This document shows positions 38,295 to 46,245 of a DNA stretch of 64,000 nt, piece after piece; the first letter of the stretch is position 1, and each line of letters opens with the position of its first letter. The position numbers and the translations under genes were made by a program. The notes under the pieces are model-generated. The model ran no database searches. It was given only the letters and a program-made list of their open reading frames with translations, and was not told where the DNA came from. Location: assembly GCA_012026975.1 (NCBI GenBank), contig VEPG01000012.1, positions 51,800 to 115,799 on the forward strand, in the 5' to 3' direction. The DNA is from Desulfuromonas sp. GTDB lineage: Bacteria; Desulfobacterota; Desulfuromonadia; Desulfuromonadales; BM103.

Positions 38295-38319
38295 CTTTAT
38301 GAGGTAATTTCGCTAGAGT
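38291..38319 (+). promoter_or_regulatory. Promoter of the metX riboswitch unit
   Basis: TTGACT (38291-38296) overlaps the stop codon of the preceding gene; TAGAGT (38314-38319) follows after 17 bp. Confidence 0.6.
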
Positions 38320-38342
38320 TCCTGCGTCGTTACGACAGTGCA

Positions 38343-38487
38343 CGTCTTTATCGAGAGTGGCGGAGGGACAGGCCCTGCGATGCCACAGCAACCGGTTCGC
38401 CGGAGCCCGTCAGGGCGAAGGTGGATGCCAGGTGCTAATTCCCGCCCGACGAAGCCCTTGAGGGCGAAGTCGGGGGAGATGAGGACG
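38343..38487 (+). promoter_or_regulatory. SAM-I (S-box) riboswitch, copy 2
   Basis: The aptamer has CGTCTTTATCGAGAGTGGCG, GGGACAGGCCCTGCGATGCC, ACAGCAACCGG, GGTGGATGCCAGGTGCTAA and the closing GATGAGGACG, which pairs with CGTCTTTATC in P1. GATGAG can also pair with CTCATC at 38535-38540 in the terminator. The core is very similar to copy 1 but the variable arms differ, so this is not a recent exact duplication. Confidence 0.93.
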
Positions 38488-38526
38488 GTGCCCGCGATAC
38501 GTCGGCAATTCTCAACGTAACCGCGC

Positions 38527-38564
38527 GGCCCCTTCTCATCTTCGGGAAGGGGCCTTTGCTTTTT
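38527..38564 (+). terminator. Riboswitch terminator, SAM-I copy 2
   Basis: GGCCCCTTC and GAAGGGGCC form a 9-bp stem followed by TTTGCTTTTT. Confidence 0.85.
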
Positions 38565-38580
38565 CAGAAAAGGTGGACAG

Positions 38581-39702
38581 GTGACAGGTTCCGTCGGCAT
38601 TGTCAGCACCCGGCATGCGGAGTTCGATCTCGAACTGCCGCTGGAGAGCGGTCGTGTGCTCGGCCCGTTGACGCTGGCCTACGAGACTTACGGCACATTG
38701 AATGCGGCCCGCTCCAACACGGTCTGGGTTGCCCACGCCTGGACCGGCGATGCCCACGCAGCCGGCCGTCACACCCCGGAAGACCGCAAGGTGGGGTGGT
38801 GGGACGACATGATCGGTCCCGGCAGGATTCTCGACACGGACCGCTATTTTGTGGTCTGTTCCAACGTCATCGGCTCGTGCTACGGCACGACCGGACCGAC
38901 CAGCATCAATCCGCGCACCGGCAAACCTTACAACCTGAGTTTCCCGGTGATCATGGTGCGCGACATGGTGCGTGCCCAGCAATACCTGCGCGAGCATCTC
39001 GGAATCGACCGGGTTTTGACCGTAATCGGCGGCAGCATGGGCGCCATGCAGGCGGTGGAGTGGGGGATTCATTACCCCGAGCACACGGCTTCGATCATCC
39101 CGATCGCCGGCACCGGCCGCCCCTCGCCCATGGCGATCGCGCTCAATGCCCTGGCGCGTCAGGCGATCTACAACGATCCGATGTGGAAAAAGGGGAATTA
39201 TCGCCCGGAGCATCCGCCGGCCGACGGATTGGCCCTGGCCCGTGCCGTCGGACACATCTCTTTTCTTTCCGACACGTCGATGAACCTCAAGTTCGGGCGC
39301 CGCTTCTCGGTGCGCGATGGGGTCTTCGACTTCTTCGGCCAGTTCGAGGTGGAGCGGTACCTGGAGTACAACGGCCGCAATTTCGTCGATCGCTTCGATA
39401 CCAACAGCTTCCTCTACCTGGCCAAGGCTCTCGACCTCTATGATGTCGCCTGGGGGTTCGACGGGCTCGAAGATGCTCTCTCCCAACTCATCTGCCCTTC
39501 GCTGTGGTTCGCCTTTACCTCCGACTGGCTCTACCCGCCTTACCAGACGGAAGAGTTGGTCGGCAGCCTCAACCGCCTCGGACGACCGGTCGAATATCAC
39601 CTGGTCGAATCCAACTATGGCCACGATTCGTTCCTGATCGAACCTGACAAGTTCACGCATAAGATCAGTGAATTTCTGGGACGGATGGCGAACTGCAGCT
39701 GA
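38581..39702 (+). CDS. metX: Homoserine O-acetyltransferase
   Basis: The 373-residue alpha/beta hydrolase has the nucleophile elbow GGSMGAMQ (Ser152) and catalytic Asp/His in the C-terminal region ([21 protein letters not shown]). It makes O-acetylhomoserine for the PLP enzymes upstream. The start is GTG at 38581 with AGGTGG upstream. It is under the second SAM-I riboswitch. MetX and some succinyltransferases look alike, so the acyl donor is inferred from the family. Confidence 0.93.
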   Translation: MTGSVGIVSTRHAEFDLELPLESGRVLGPLTLAYETYGTLNAARSNTVWVAHAWTGDAHAAGRHTPEDRKVGWWDDMIGPGRILDTDRYFVVCSNVIGSCYGTTGPTSINPRTGKPYNLSFPVIMVRDMVRAQQYLREHLGIDRVLTVIGGSMGAMQAVEWGIHYPEHTASIIPIAGTGRPSPMAIALNALARQAIYNDPMWKKGNYRPEHPPADGLALARAVGHISFLSDTSMNLKFGRRFSVRDGVFDFFGQFEVERYLEYNGRNFVDRFDTNSFLYLAKALDLYDVAWGFDGLEDALSQLICPSLWFAFTSDWLYPPYQTEELVGSLNRLGRPVEYHLVESNYGHDSFLIEPDKFTHKISEFLGRMANCS

Positions 39703-39720
39703 AATCCCTCCTCCGGACAA

Positions 39721-39757
39721 AAGCGGCGGCTCCTTTGGGGAGCCGCCGCTTGATTTT
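39721..39757 (+). terminator. Terminator after metX
   Basis: AAGCGGCGGCTCC and GGAGCCGCCGCTT form a perfect 13-bp stem followed by GATTTTG. It separates metX from the convergent selU unit. Confidence 0.75.
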
Positions 39758-39779
39758 GTTCGCCTGCTGCTGACCTGAC

Positions 39780-39953
39780 TCAGTCTTTTTCATCCTTAAA
39801 CAGATCGAGTTGCACGAAACGGTGCTTCTCCACCTTGAACGGCATCGGGAAAAACCGAGGGCACTCGACCAGCACTGTGGCCGCCGGCTGTTTGCAAGTC
39901 CTCAGGCACTTCGCACAGAGCGGATTGAGGCTGACAGCAGCGGTCGGCTTCAT
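39780..39953 (-). CDS. 57-residue Cys-rich protein coupled to selU
   Basis: A 57-codon frame starts at ATG 39953 and overlaps the selU stop as ATGA, so translation is coupled. GGGGGAGG lies upstream within the selU end. The product has Cys13, Cys16, Cys20 and Cys31 (LCAKCLRTCK, VECPRFF), a possible metal site, and a charged C-terminal end (FKDEKD). I recognise no family. Being the second gene of the selU transcript, it may help in selenium or tRNA thiolation chemistry, but this is a guess by location only. Confidence 0.65.
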   Translation of the reverse strand: MKPTAAVSLNPLCAKCLRTCKQPAATVLVECPRFFPMPFKVEKHRFVQLDLFKDEKD

Positions 39954-41008
39954 TGCCGGCCCTCCCCCTTTGCCAGAACCTGGCCAATCGCCGTTTGCAA
40001 GTTTGCCAAGCCCGCGGCCTCATCATCGATCAAAACTTCGATGCGCCGTTCGGGGAAGGTATGTCGATAAAGCGGGTCATAATAGTCGACCATCAGGCGG
40101 CGCACCAATTCCTCCCAGGCCCCTTCCTGCAACAGTCCGGTCAGCTCTTCAATGGCCTGCCGGCCAAGCCGTTCCTTCAACGCCTGGATCGGTCGGGCAA
40201 AATCGTCCCGCAGGTGATCACGCGCCGGATAGTCGGCCAGGATGTTGCTGATCCTCGCTTCAAGCGGCGCTTCGATCCATACCGACACCTCGGCCTGCAG
40301 CCCCTGATAGACGCGCAGCGGCAGCGCCAGCCGGCCGATATGTCGGCTCTCCCCTTCGGCCAACGCATAACCCGACGGCGGAATTTGCCGCAAGGCATCC
40401 CAGAGCAGGGCCTCGAACATCCGCTGGGTCGGCTGCGGCGGCAAGCCAAGATGGCCGAATGCACTACCGCGGTGATTGGCCAGCCCTTCCAGGTCGACAA
40501 CCGGATAACCGGCATCGGCCAGCCGCTGGAGCAGGGCCGTCTTGCCGACACCGGTCAGCCCGCGCAGCACGATCAGACGCCCCCACGTGCCGTTTTCGAA
40601 AAAGTCTCGCACCAGACCGCGGAAGGCTTTATGTCCTCCAACCATCTGTCGCGCCGGGATGCCGGCCAGCTCCAGGAACTGCGTCAGGGCCCGACTGCGC
40701 ATCCCTCCGCGCCAGCAGAAGACCACGGCCGGAGGCGAACCGGAAAGACGGGCTGATGCGACTTTCTCGATCAGCGCCGGGATCTTCGGCGCGACAATCT
40801 CCACGCCACGGCGGCGGGCCGCCTGTCTTCCGACCTCTTTGTAAAGGGTGCCGATCTCGGCCCGCTCGGCATCATCCAGAATCGACACATTGATGGCACC
40901 GGGGATCGTCGCCTCGGCATATTCGGCAGGGCTGCGCGCATCGATCAGCAGGGCACCACGGTCACGCAGAGCCAGAGCTTTTTCCAGGGAGATCTCAAAA
41001 TCAGACAT
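39950..41008 (-). CDS. selU: tRNA 2-selenouridine synthase
   Basis: The 352-residue protein has an N-terminal rhodanese domain with active-site Cys98 in FCWRGGMRSRA, followed by a P-loop domain (LRGLTGVGKT, Lys156). It replaces sulfur with selenium in the wobble 2-thiouridine of tRNA-Lys, -Glu and -Gln, using selenophosphate and geranyl intermediates. Its presence implies SelD and a seleno-trait in the organism, but no other selenium gene is in the window. It is cotranscribed with the small Cys protein. Confidence 0.93.
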   Translation of the reverse strand: MSDFEISLEKALALRDRGALLIDARSPAEYAEATIPGAINVSILDDAERAEIGTLYKEVGRQAARRRGVEIVAPKIPALIEKVASARLSGSPPAVVFCWRGGMRSRALTQFLELAGIPARQMVGGHKAFRGLVRDFFENGTWGRLIVLRGLTGVGKTALLQRLADAGYPVVDLEGLANHRGSAFGHLGLPPQPTQRMFEALLWDALRQIPPSGYALAEGESRHIGRLALPLRVYQGLQAEVSVWIEAPLEARISNILADYPARDHLRDDFARPIQALKERLGRQAIEELTGLLQEGAWEELVRRLMVDYYDPLYRHTFPERRIEVLIDDEAAGLANLQTAIGQVLAKGEGRQ

Positions 41009-41082
41009 CGATGCCTCGGTTTGGCGGATACCCGGTTATACCTTGAAGCCAGGTTTGGCGGCAATGCCCTTGCGGCCACATG

Positions 41083-41113
41083 AAAAAAGCGAGACCGGTC
41101 AACGGTCTCGCTT
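41083..41113 (-). terminator. Terminator after the CBS-domain gene
   Basis: On the minus strand AAGCGAGACCG and CGGTCTCGCTT form an 11-bp stem followed by TTTTTTC. Confidence 0.8.
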
Positions 41114-41141
41114 GCGAGCGGCAGCTCTTATACCAACCGCT

Positions 41142-41981
41142 TCAGTTCACGGACAATCCGGTACCAAATCCCGCGGTTTTTGCCTGACTCATCAAGCTGC
41201 CCGCCAGGACCGACTCCCGATGGTCGAGGATCCGGCTCAAGTCGGTCTGGGTCAAAACTCCCGACATAGCCCCTTCCTCATTCACAACCAACAACCGCCG
41301 CACATCGTGGCTGCGCATCAGGTCGATGGCATGGGTTGGCAGGGCGGAAGCGGGTATGGTCACGACCGGCGACGTCATCACCACCTCGACCGACAGGCTG
41401 GAAAGGTCGACGCCAGCAGCAACCAGGCGCACCACATCACGTTCCGTAAAGACGCCGACCGGACGTTTCCCTTCAATGACCACCACCCCGCTGATGGCAT
41501 GACTGGCCATCAGCGCCAGGGCCTGCCTGGCGGTCGCTTCGGTCGATACGTGCCTGACCTGGCAGGACATCAGCAGCGACACCTGCTGGTCTGCCGAAAA
41601 GATCGAGCCGCTCAAAGCACGCACCAGGTCGGTCTGGGTAAAAATGCCGGCCAGTTCCATTTGCTCGCCAAGCACAACCAGATGGCGGATACCGTTTTCG
41701 CGGAACTGTCGGTAGGCATCGTCAACCGTCAGTTCGGCCGATGCAGTCAGCACCGGCTTGCTCATCACCTCGCGGATGCGCAATGCAGGCTGGCCGATGA
41801 CCCAGTTGGCCGCAAACACCACATCCCGTTCGGTCAAAATCCCGATCGGCTCCCCTTTGAGCAGAACAACGATACAGCTGATGCGCTGAGCACTCATCAA
41901 TTTGAGGGCCTCGATAACCGGGGTTTCGGCCTCGACCGAAATCACCGGGCGTGACGCCAGTTCACCAATTGTCCGGTTCAC
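41142..41981 (-). CDS. Four-CBS-domain protein (two Bateman modules)
   Basis: The 279-residue protein consists of four consecutive CBS domains and nothing else. Each has the pattern of a hydrophobic strand plus ending, for example PIGILTERDVV, LAGIFTQTDLV, PVGVFTERDVV and SGVLTQTDLS, at about 70-residue periods. CBS pairs bind adenosine nucleotides or SAM and act as energy or signal sensors. The start is GTG at 41981 with GGAGGA upstream. No effector domain or gene is next to it, so its partner is unknown. Confidence 0.88.
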   Translation of the reverse strand: MNRTIGELASRPVISVEAETPVIEALKLMSAQRISCIVVLLKGEPIGILTERDVVFAANWVIGQPALRIREVMSKPVLTASAELTVDDAYRQFRENGIRHLVVLGEQMELAGIFTQTDLVRALSGSIFSADQQVSLLMSCQVRHVSTEATARQALALMASHAISGVVVIEGKRPVGVFTERDVVRLVAAGVDLSSLSVEVVMTSPVVTIPASALPTHAIDLMRSHDVRRLLVVNEEGAMSGVLTQTDLSRILDHRESVLAGSLMSQAKTAGFGTGLSVN

Positions 41982-42132
41982 AACACTGGTCCTCCAACCC
42001 CTCGTCCCTGCCTGGGAAGATGCGGTTCCGTCTTTCTACGAAACCGCATTCCGGCAATTGCCGGATAAATATCGGGAAAAACGCCGAAAATCGTTGGCAG
42101 ACAAGAACATTGCAAGTTTAATTCCGATTGTC

Positions 42133-42894
42133 TTAAGGAACCTTAACCGCAGCCAGCCAGCCAGCAAGGTTTACGGCAAGAGCACGGTTGCTCCCCTCGA
42201 GATAACGGTTTTGAAACAAGGCGTCATCGCCAAAAACCGCGAAGCGGCCAAAGCCGAAGGTTCCGGCCACCGCAACACCGAACGGCTGGACGGCATCACC
42301 GACACTCAGCTGTCCGTCACGATTGAGATCGACCCAGCCATGTGCCCCGGTTCGCGCCACAATTTCAACGGCGGGAACCGTGCCGCGCAATGCCCAGGCG
42401 CCATAAACGGCAAAGTCCTGCAAGCCGTCATTCAGAGGGTGGGGCGCCAAGTCGCGCACCCGGAAATCCTGACGGTTGCTGCCGATTACATTGCTCTGTT
42501 CACGCAAGGTACCGTTGGTGAAATCGACTTCGAGAGTGTGCAGCAGTCCCGCGAGAGGGGGGGCTATGTGCAGCATGACGGCCAATCCGCCGCCCCGCTC
42601 GACAAACGCCCGGACGGCGGAAACCTCCTCCGGCGTGAATGGCTGAAACGCCCCGGAGCTGATCAGTACATCGATACCCGTCAACTGCGCGGACTCAAGG
42701 GGCTGACTGGTCGTACGCACCTCGTATCCGGCCGTGGCGAAAACGCCCGCCAGCGCCGACAAGTCGAGCGGACGCTCTCCTCTGGCCAGAAACGGTTGGC
42801 CATGTCCTTCGTCAAACAGGACGACCGGCGCCGCCAGCACTGCTTGCGGCAACCATAACAAGCCGAACAACAGCAGGCAAAGCCACCACCTCAT
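42133..42894 (-). CDS. Secreted GATase1-like protein (DUF4350-like)
   Basis: The 253-residue protein has a signal peptide (cleavage near VLAAPV, about residue 21) and a flavodoxin/GATase1-like domain: VVLFDEGHGQPF, LISSGAFQPFTPEEVSAV, FVERGGGLAVMLH, FGRFAVFGDDALFQN. It resembles DUF4350 proteins of unknown function. ATG 42894 has GGGAGGG upstream. It is 42 bp downstream of the HD-GYP gene and may be in its transcript. Confidence 0.65.
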   Translation of the reverse strand: MRWWLCLLLFGLLWLPQAVLAAPVVLFDEGHGQPFLARGERPLDLSALAGVFATAGYEVRTTSQPLESAQLTGIDVLISSGAFQPFTPEEVSAVRAFVERGGGLAVMLHIAPPLAGLLHTLEVDFTNGTLREQSNVIGSNRQDFRVRDLAPHPLNDGLQDFAVYGAWALRGTVPAVEIVARTGAHGWVDLNRDGQLSVGDAVQPFGVAVAGTFGFGRFAVFGDDALFQNRYLEGSNRALAVNLAGWLAAVKVP

Positions 42895-42936
42895 CGTGCC
42901 CTCCCGAAAGATTAGTTGCGGAAACTGTGCCACCGC

Positions 42937-43887
42937 TTATGCCAGCGGCGCCGAGATTTGTACGACCGACAGCGGTTCTACCTCTTCCGCCAGCGTCCCG
43001 TAGCAGTTGCCGACCGGTGGGGTTCCACGCCGGTCGCGGGAAACAACGACAGCTGCGGCGTCCGGTTGGCCTTTCCGGTTGCGGGCCACCAGAGCGGTTA
43101 CGCATTCCCAGCCGAGCTTCCCCTGTTCGGCCAGAGTGGTCAATTCCTCGAGAGCACTCCGGTTATCGTAGGCCAACGGCCGGTAGGGGCGTGGCGCCAA
43201 CAGGGCATCGTAGACATCACAGGCCGCCACCAGTTCAACGATCGGCTGCAGATCGCTGACGCCGCGGGGATAGCCCGAACCGTCCCGACGTTCATGGTGA
43301 TCGCGAGCCACGATGACCGCCGGGTGTTTGTGGTCACCCAAGTAGTAGGTCAGCAGAACCTGCCCGGCCAGAGGGTGGTGATTGAGCATGCTGCGTTCCA
43401 CGCGCGTCAGTGGACTGTTCTTTCGCAAGATGGATAGCGGAATACAGATTTTGCCGAAATCGTGCGTCGGCCCGGCCATGTTTTTGCCGGGCTGTTCATG
43501 GTATCCAGGCATGATATCTTCGCCCACCAGCATGGACAGGGCAAAAACCGTGAGGATATGCCGATAGGTATGAAAATCATGACCACGGAAATGGTCGAGA
43601 GCATACAGCAGGGGCACCGGCAGGGATACCGGTGCCATCAGGGCCAGCAACTCGTCAACCTGGGAGTTGTCACCAAAGATCTCGCGGTAAGGGGTCATCG
43701 CCAGGCAACAGCGAAGGTCTTCGCGAACCGGTCCGTAGTCGAGCAAGGGGACATATTCACGCGGGACCAGGCGACCCGCGGCCGCCACCTCGGCCAGCAC
43801 CTGCTCACTGAGCAACGTTCCGGCCGCAAGCAACAACTCCCCTTCCAGAGTCACCACCGGAAATGACAATACGATCGTTTTATCCAT
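42937..43887 (-). CDS. HD-GYP-type cyclic-dinucleotide phosphodiesterase
   Basis: The 316-residue protein has the HD-GYP core: HDFHTYRHILTV, THDFGKICIPLSIL, LNHHPLAGQVLL and DHHERRDGSGYPRG. HD-GYP enzymes hydrolyse c-di-GMP, and some act on 3',3'-cGAMP. About 110 N-terminal residues have no recognised domain; there is no receiver or membrane helix. ATG 43887 is preferred to the longer frame. It is notable that the window also holds cyclic-dinucleotide riboswitches. Confidence 0.88.
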   Translation of the reverse strand: MDKTIVLSFPVVTLEGELLLAAGTLLSEQVLAEVAAAGRLVPREYVPLLDYGPVREDLRCCLAMTPYREIFGDNSQVDELLALMAPVSLPVPLLYALDHFRGHDFHTYRHILTVFALSMLVGEDIMPGYHEQPGKNMAGPTHDFGKICIPLSILRKNSPLTRVERSMLNHHPLAGQVLLTYYLGDHKHPAVIVARDHHERRDGSGYPRGVSDLQPIVELVAACDVYDALLAPRPYRPLAYDNRSALEELTTLAEQGKLGWECVTALVARNRKGQPDAAAVVVSRDRRGTPPVGNCYGTLAEEVEPLSVVQISAPLA

Positions 43888-44147
43888 CCCCCGACTCCTC
43901 ACCTCCGCAGTCACACTCGTCATTTGACGGTTTGCTGCCGTCAGATAACTTTGCCGCCCCACCAGGCAGGCCCTTACAAAGTTACCATATCAGTCGACAA
44001 TTATAAGGGGTTTTTCATTTTTCTTGACCAACCATTGCCGGCACCGTCATTATCTCCCCATGAAAAAAGCAAGACGCGTTCCGAAAAATATGTTATGAAA
44101 AAACTGTTTGCCCGGTAGGCAAATTATTTCCCGGAGGTCATCGCACC

Positions 44148-44612
44148 ATGGACAAGGTCGAACTGCAAAAAGCGATCAAGGCATCCATGCAGACGGAGAA
44201 GGATGCCATGGACTACTATCAGCATGGCGCCGAGTGCATGCCTGACGACAAGGCCCGAGCCACCTTTGAACTGCTTGCCCGCGAAGAGTATCAGCATGCG
44301 GAATCGTTCTACCGGATCTACCCCGGCAATGATATTCCCTCCCTTGAAGCGTTCATGAGTGCCCCACCGGACACGGCATCCATTTGGTGGAAGACGCTGC
44401 AGCAACTGCTGACCCAGGATTTTGACGAGCGTAAGGCGTTGGAACTGGCCATCGAGCAGGAAGAAGCCCTGGAAATAGAACTCCGGGCAATGGCCGCAAA
44501 AATGAATGATCCCGAGGTGGCCCGGGTTTATCTTGCCAACGCCAGCTCGACCCATCATCACCTGGAAGTCATCGAAGAGGAATATCGGGCAATGTTCGGC
44601 ATGGGCGGTTGA
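44148..44612 (+). CDS. Ferritin-like (rubrerythrin-type) di-iron protein
   Basis: The 154-residue four-helix protein shows di-iron ligands in ExxH-like pairs: EKDAMDYYQHGAE, REEYQHAE, EQEEALEIE and HHHLEVIEEEY. It lacks the C-terminal rubredoxin domain, so it is an erythrin-like form, probably in peroxide handling or iron storage. CGGAGG lies upstream. It stands alone, with a long AT-rich leader. Confidence 0.85.
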   Translation: MDKVELQKAIKASMQTEKDAMDYYQHGAECMPDDKARATFELLAREEYQHAESFYRIYPGNDIPSLEAFMSAPPDTASIWWKTLQQLLTQDFDERKALELAIEQEEALEIELRAMAAKMNDPEVARVYLANASSTHHHLEVIEEEYRAMFGMGG

Positions 44613-44727
44613 GACCGTACGGATTAAATTTTTTCTTGCACCGCCGCGCATAGGAGATTAAAATACCTCCCATAGTGTTCCCGTAAAGTTAGCCCACAAG
44701 ATATTGGGACAGGTTGGGGAGGTCGAC

Positions 44728-44814
44728 ATGCAGGGATGCAAGCAGTGCGGCAAATCTTATTCGGCAGCTTGTCGGCAGTGTCATGCACCGCGCCAGGCAA
44801 AACCCGATCGTTGA
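44728..44814 (+). CDS. 28-residue protein with two CxxC motifs
   Basis: A 28-codon frame begins at ATG 44728 with GGGGAGG six bases upstream. The product has CKQCG and CRQCH (Cys4, Cys7, Cys15, Cys18), the layout of a minimal zinc ribbon. The second motif also matches CXXCH, but there is no signal peptide, so heme attachment is unlikely. A terminator follows 45 bp after the stop, so this looks like a short independent transcript unit. I recognise no family. Confidence 0.55.
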   Translation: MQGCKQCGKSYSAACRQCHAPRQAKPDR

Positions 44815-44859
44815 CTTCGCAGCAACCAGTAAGACAACTTTATACTCCACACAACGTTC

Positions 44860-44891
44860 AAGGGGCCGGTTAACCGGCCCCTTTGCTGTTT
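44860..44891 (+). terminator. Terminator after the 28-residue gene
   Basis: AAGGGGCCGG-TTAA-CCGGCCCCTT followed by TGCTGTTTG. It may also serve the convergent cytochrome gene. Confidence 0.7.
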
Positions 44892-44910
44892 GTGGCATCG
44901 ACCGTCGGCG

Positions 44911-45189
44911 CTATTTGGGCTTTCGGTAATGGCAGGGATCACAGGAGTTCATAGGGCCACCCTTGTCATAATGGCAGCCCTTGCAGAATGAGTGTCCCTT
45001 GCGCGAGGCGATGTCCTGCTGCTCATCGAGATAGTGGCATTCACTACAGGCCAACTGCTTTTTACCGACATGCAATTGGTGTGAAAAGCGGACATATTTC
45101 CACTTGTCGAATTTGGTTTCGATAACGGTGGCGTTTGCTGAAATAGCCAGTCCCACAATTATGGACAAAAGCAGAAGCAGAGCCTTCAT
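44911..45189 (-). CDS. Small periplasmic triheme cytochrome c
   Basis: The 92-residue protein has a signal peptide (cleavage near ANA, about residue 20) and three CXXCH motifs (CSECH, CKGCH, CDPCH), preceded by RFSHQLHVGKK, the FxHxxH pattern of c3/c7 cytochromes. The size fits the c7 group of periplasmic electron carriers in Geobacter relatives, although the heme spacing differs from PpcA. ATG 45189 is chosen because of the signal peptide and GGGGG upstream. Confidence 0.82.
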   Translation of the reverse strand: MKALLLLLSIIVGLAISANATVIETKFDKWKYVRFSHQLHVGKKQLACSECHYLDEQQDIASRKGHSFCKGCHYDKGGPMNSCDPCHYRKPK

Positions 45190-45336
45190 GGTTTCCCCCA
45201 TTGAGTGAAGATTCGGAACAGATGGACGGTAATGGATTCTTCGCTGCAAGGCAAGGGTGCAGTGTAAACTTCCCCGTCAGACAGACAGTTCAAAAGGGGA
45301 GGTCCCTCGTTTAATTGGCGGGAGTTCGAGCGGAAC

Positions 45337-45362
45337 CCACCTCCCGGAGAGTCGGGAGGTGG
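45337..45362. other. Perfect 10-bp hairpin upstream of the triheme cytochrome gene
   Basis: CCACCTCCCG and CGGGAGGTGG around a 6-base loop, with no T-run on either strand. It lies between the AT-rich orphan gene and the cytochrome. Its role is not clear. Confidence 0.4.
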
Positions 45363-45399
45363 AAGAATCGAGGCGGGCCTTAATGTAGCAAGCGAAATC

Positions 45400-45696
45400 T
45401 CATTCGTGCAAAGATCTTTTGAGATATTCGTCAATAGTAATTTTTTCAACATTCTTATAATATACAAAATATTTCCCGACCAACTTGCTCGCGTCCTTTT
45501 TTGAAATACCTAAATCTCTCGATAGTCCTGATATATTCGAATCGATAAAGAAAAAGATACTGAAACATGCAACGGCCACCAGGCAATTTAATATGAACAG
45601 AACTTTGAAATCTGTAGTAATAATACACGCAACAAAATTTGTCGCTGCGAAAATTCCCAAGATAATTTTCAGAATGAGATAGTTTATTTTATCCAT
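45400..45696 (-). CDS. AT-rich orphan gene, two-helix membrane protein
   Basis: The 98-residue product has two predicted membrane helices (about 6-25 and 32-53) and a polar C-terminal half rich in Lys and Asp (SKKDASKLVGKYF). I recognise no family. Base composition is about one-third GC by eye, far below its neighbours, and codons end in A or T, which suggests recent transfer. ATG 45696 begins MDKINYLILKI; the longer frame to 45729 is less likely. Confidence 0.55.
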   Translation of the reverse strand: MDKINYLILKIILGIFAATNFVACIITTDFKVLFILNCLVAVACFSIFFFIDSNISGLSRDLGISKKDASKLVGKYFVYYKNVEKITIDEYLKRSLHE

Positions 45697-45767
45697 GATC
45701 CAGTCCTCTTTAGAGCTGTTGCGTGACACCCCTGCATTTTATCACTCATGCCCGACAATTTCTTCGA

Positions 45768-46175
45768 TTATTTCAGATGACAGGCCCGGCAGAGCGCGCT
45801 GCCCTTGTTATCGATAACAAGAGAGTTCCTGTTGTGTGGGTCACTACCATGGCAGGTAGCGCAGGTGATTTTCCCGTCGTGCAGAACCATCTCGGCAGGC
45901 AAACTGCCTATCGGCCTGATCCCTTGGTTGCGTTTTGCGAGTTCAGCATAAGTGACGCTTATCACGTGGCCATCTGCCTTCCTGCTACCCGGCAATAGCA
46001 GGCAGAACCCCGCGGGTGATCCTTCGGAACCATTATGGCAGGCGATACAGCCTGCCGAGACAGGGTCGAGTCCCGGCAGGTTGGCGAGCGGAGCCTCTAC
46101 GGCCAAACATGTTGCGGCAGGGAGGACAGACAGCAGCAGAATGACGCCAAGACAGCGTGTCGGATGCAATCGCAT
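45768..46175 (-). CDS. Triheme cytochrome c (cytochrome c3-like fold uncertain)
   Basis: The 135-residue protein has a signal peptide (LLLSVLPAATCLA) and three CXXCH motifs: CIACH, CATCH and the terminal CRACH. Between the first two is a low-Cys segment of about 55 residues with SRKADGHVISVTY. HGSDPHNRNS and KGSALCRACH resemble the ends of doubled-CXXCH (PF09699-like) domains. It is probably a secreted electron carrier. ATG 46175 has GGGGAAG upstream. Confidence 0.78.
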   Translation of the reverse strand: MRLHPTRCLGVILLLSVLPAATCLAVEAPLANLPGLDPVSAGCIACHNGSEGSPAGFCLLLPGSRKADGHVISVTYAELAKRNQGIRPIGSLPAEMVLHDGKITCATCHGSDPHNRNSLVIDNKGSALCRACHLK

Positions 46176-46245
46176 GGGCTTCCCCACCGCAACGGGTTTC
46201 AATGCTCAGCATAGATGTCGCCGGCGAGAAGTCAATGACCGTTAC

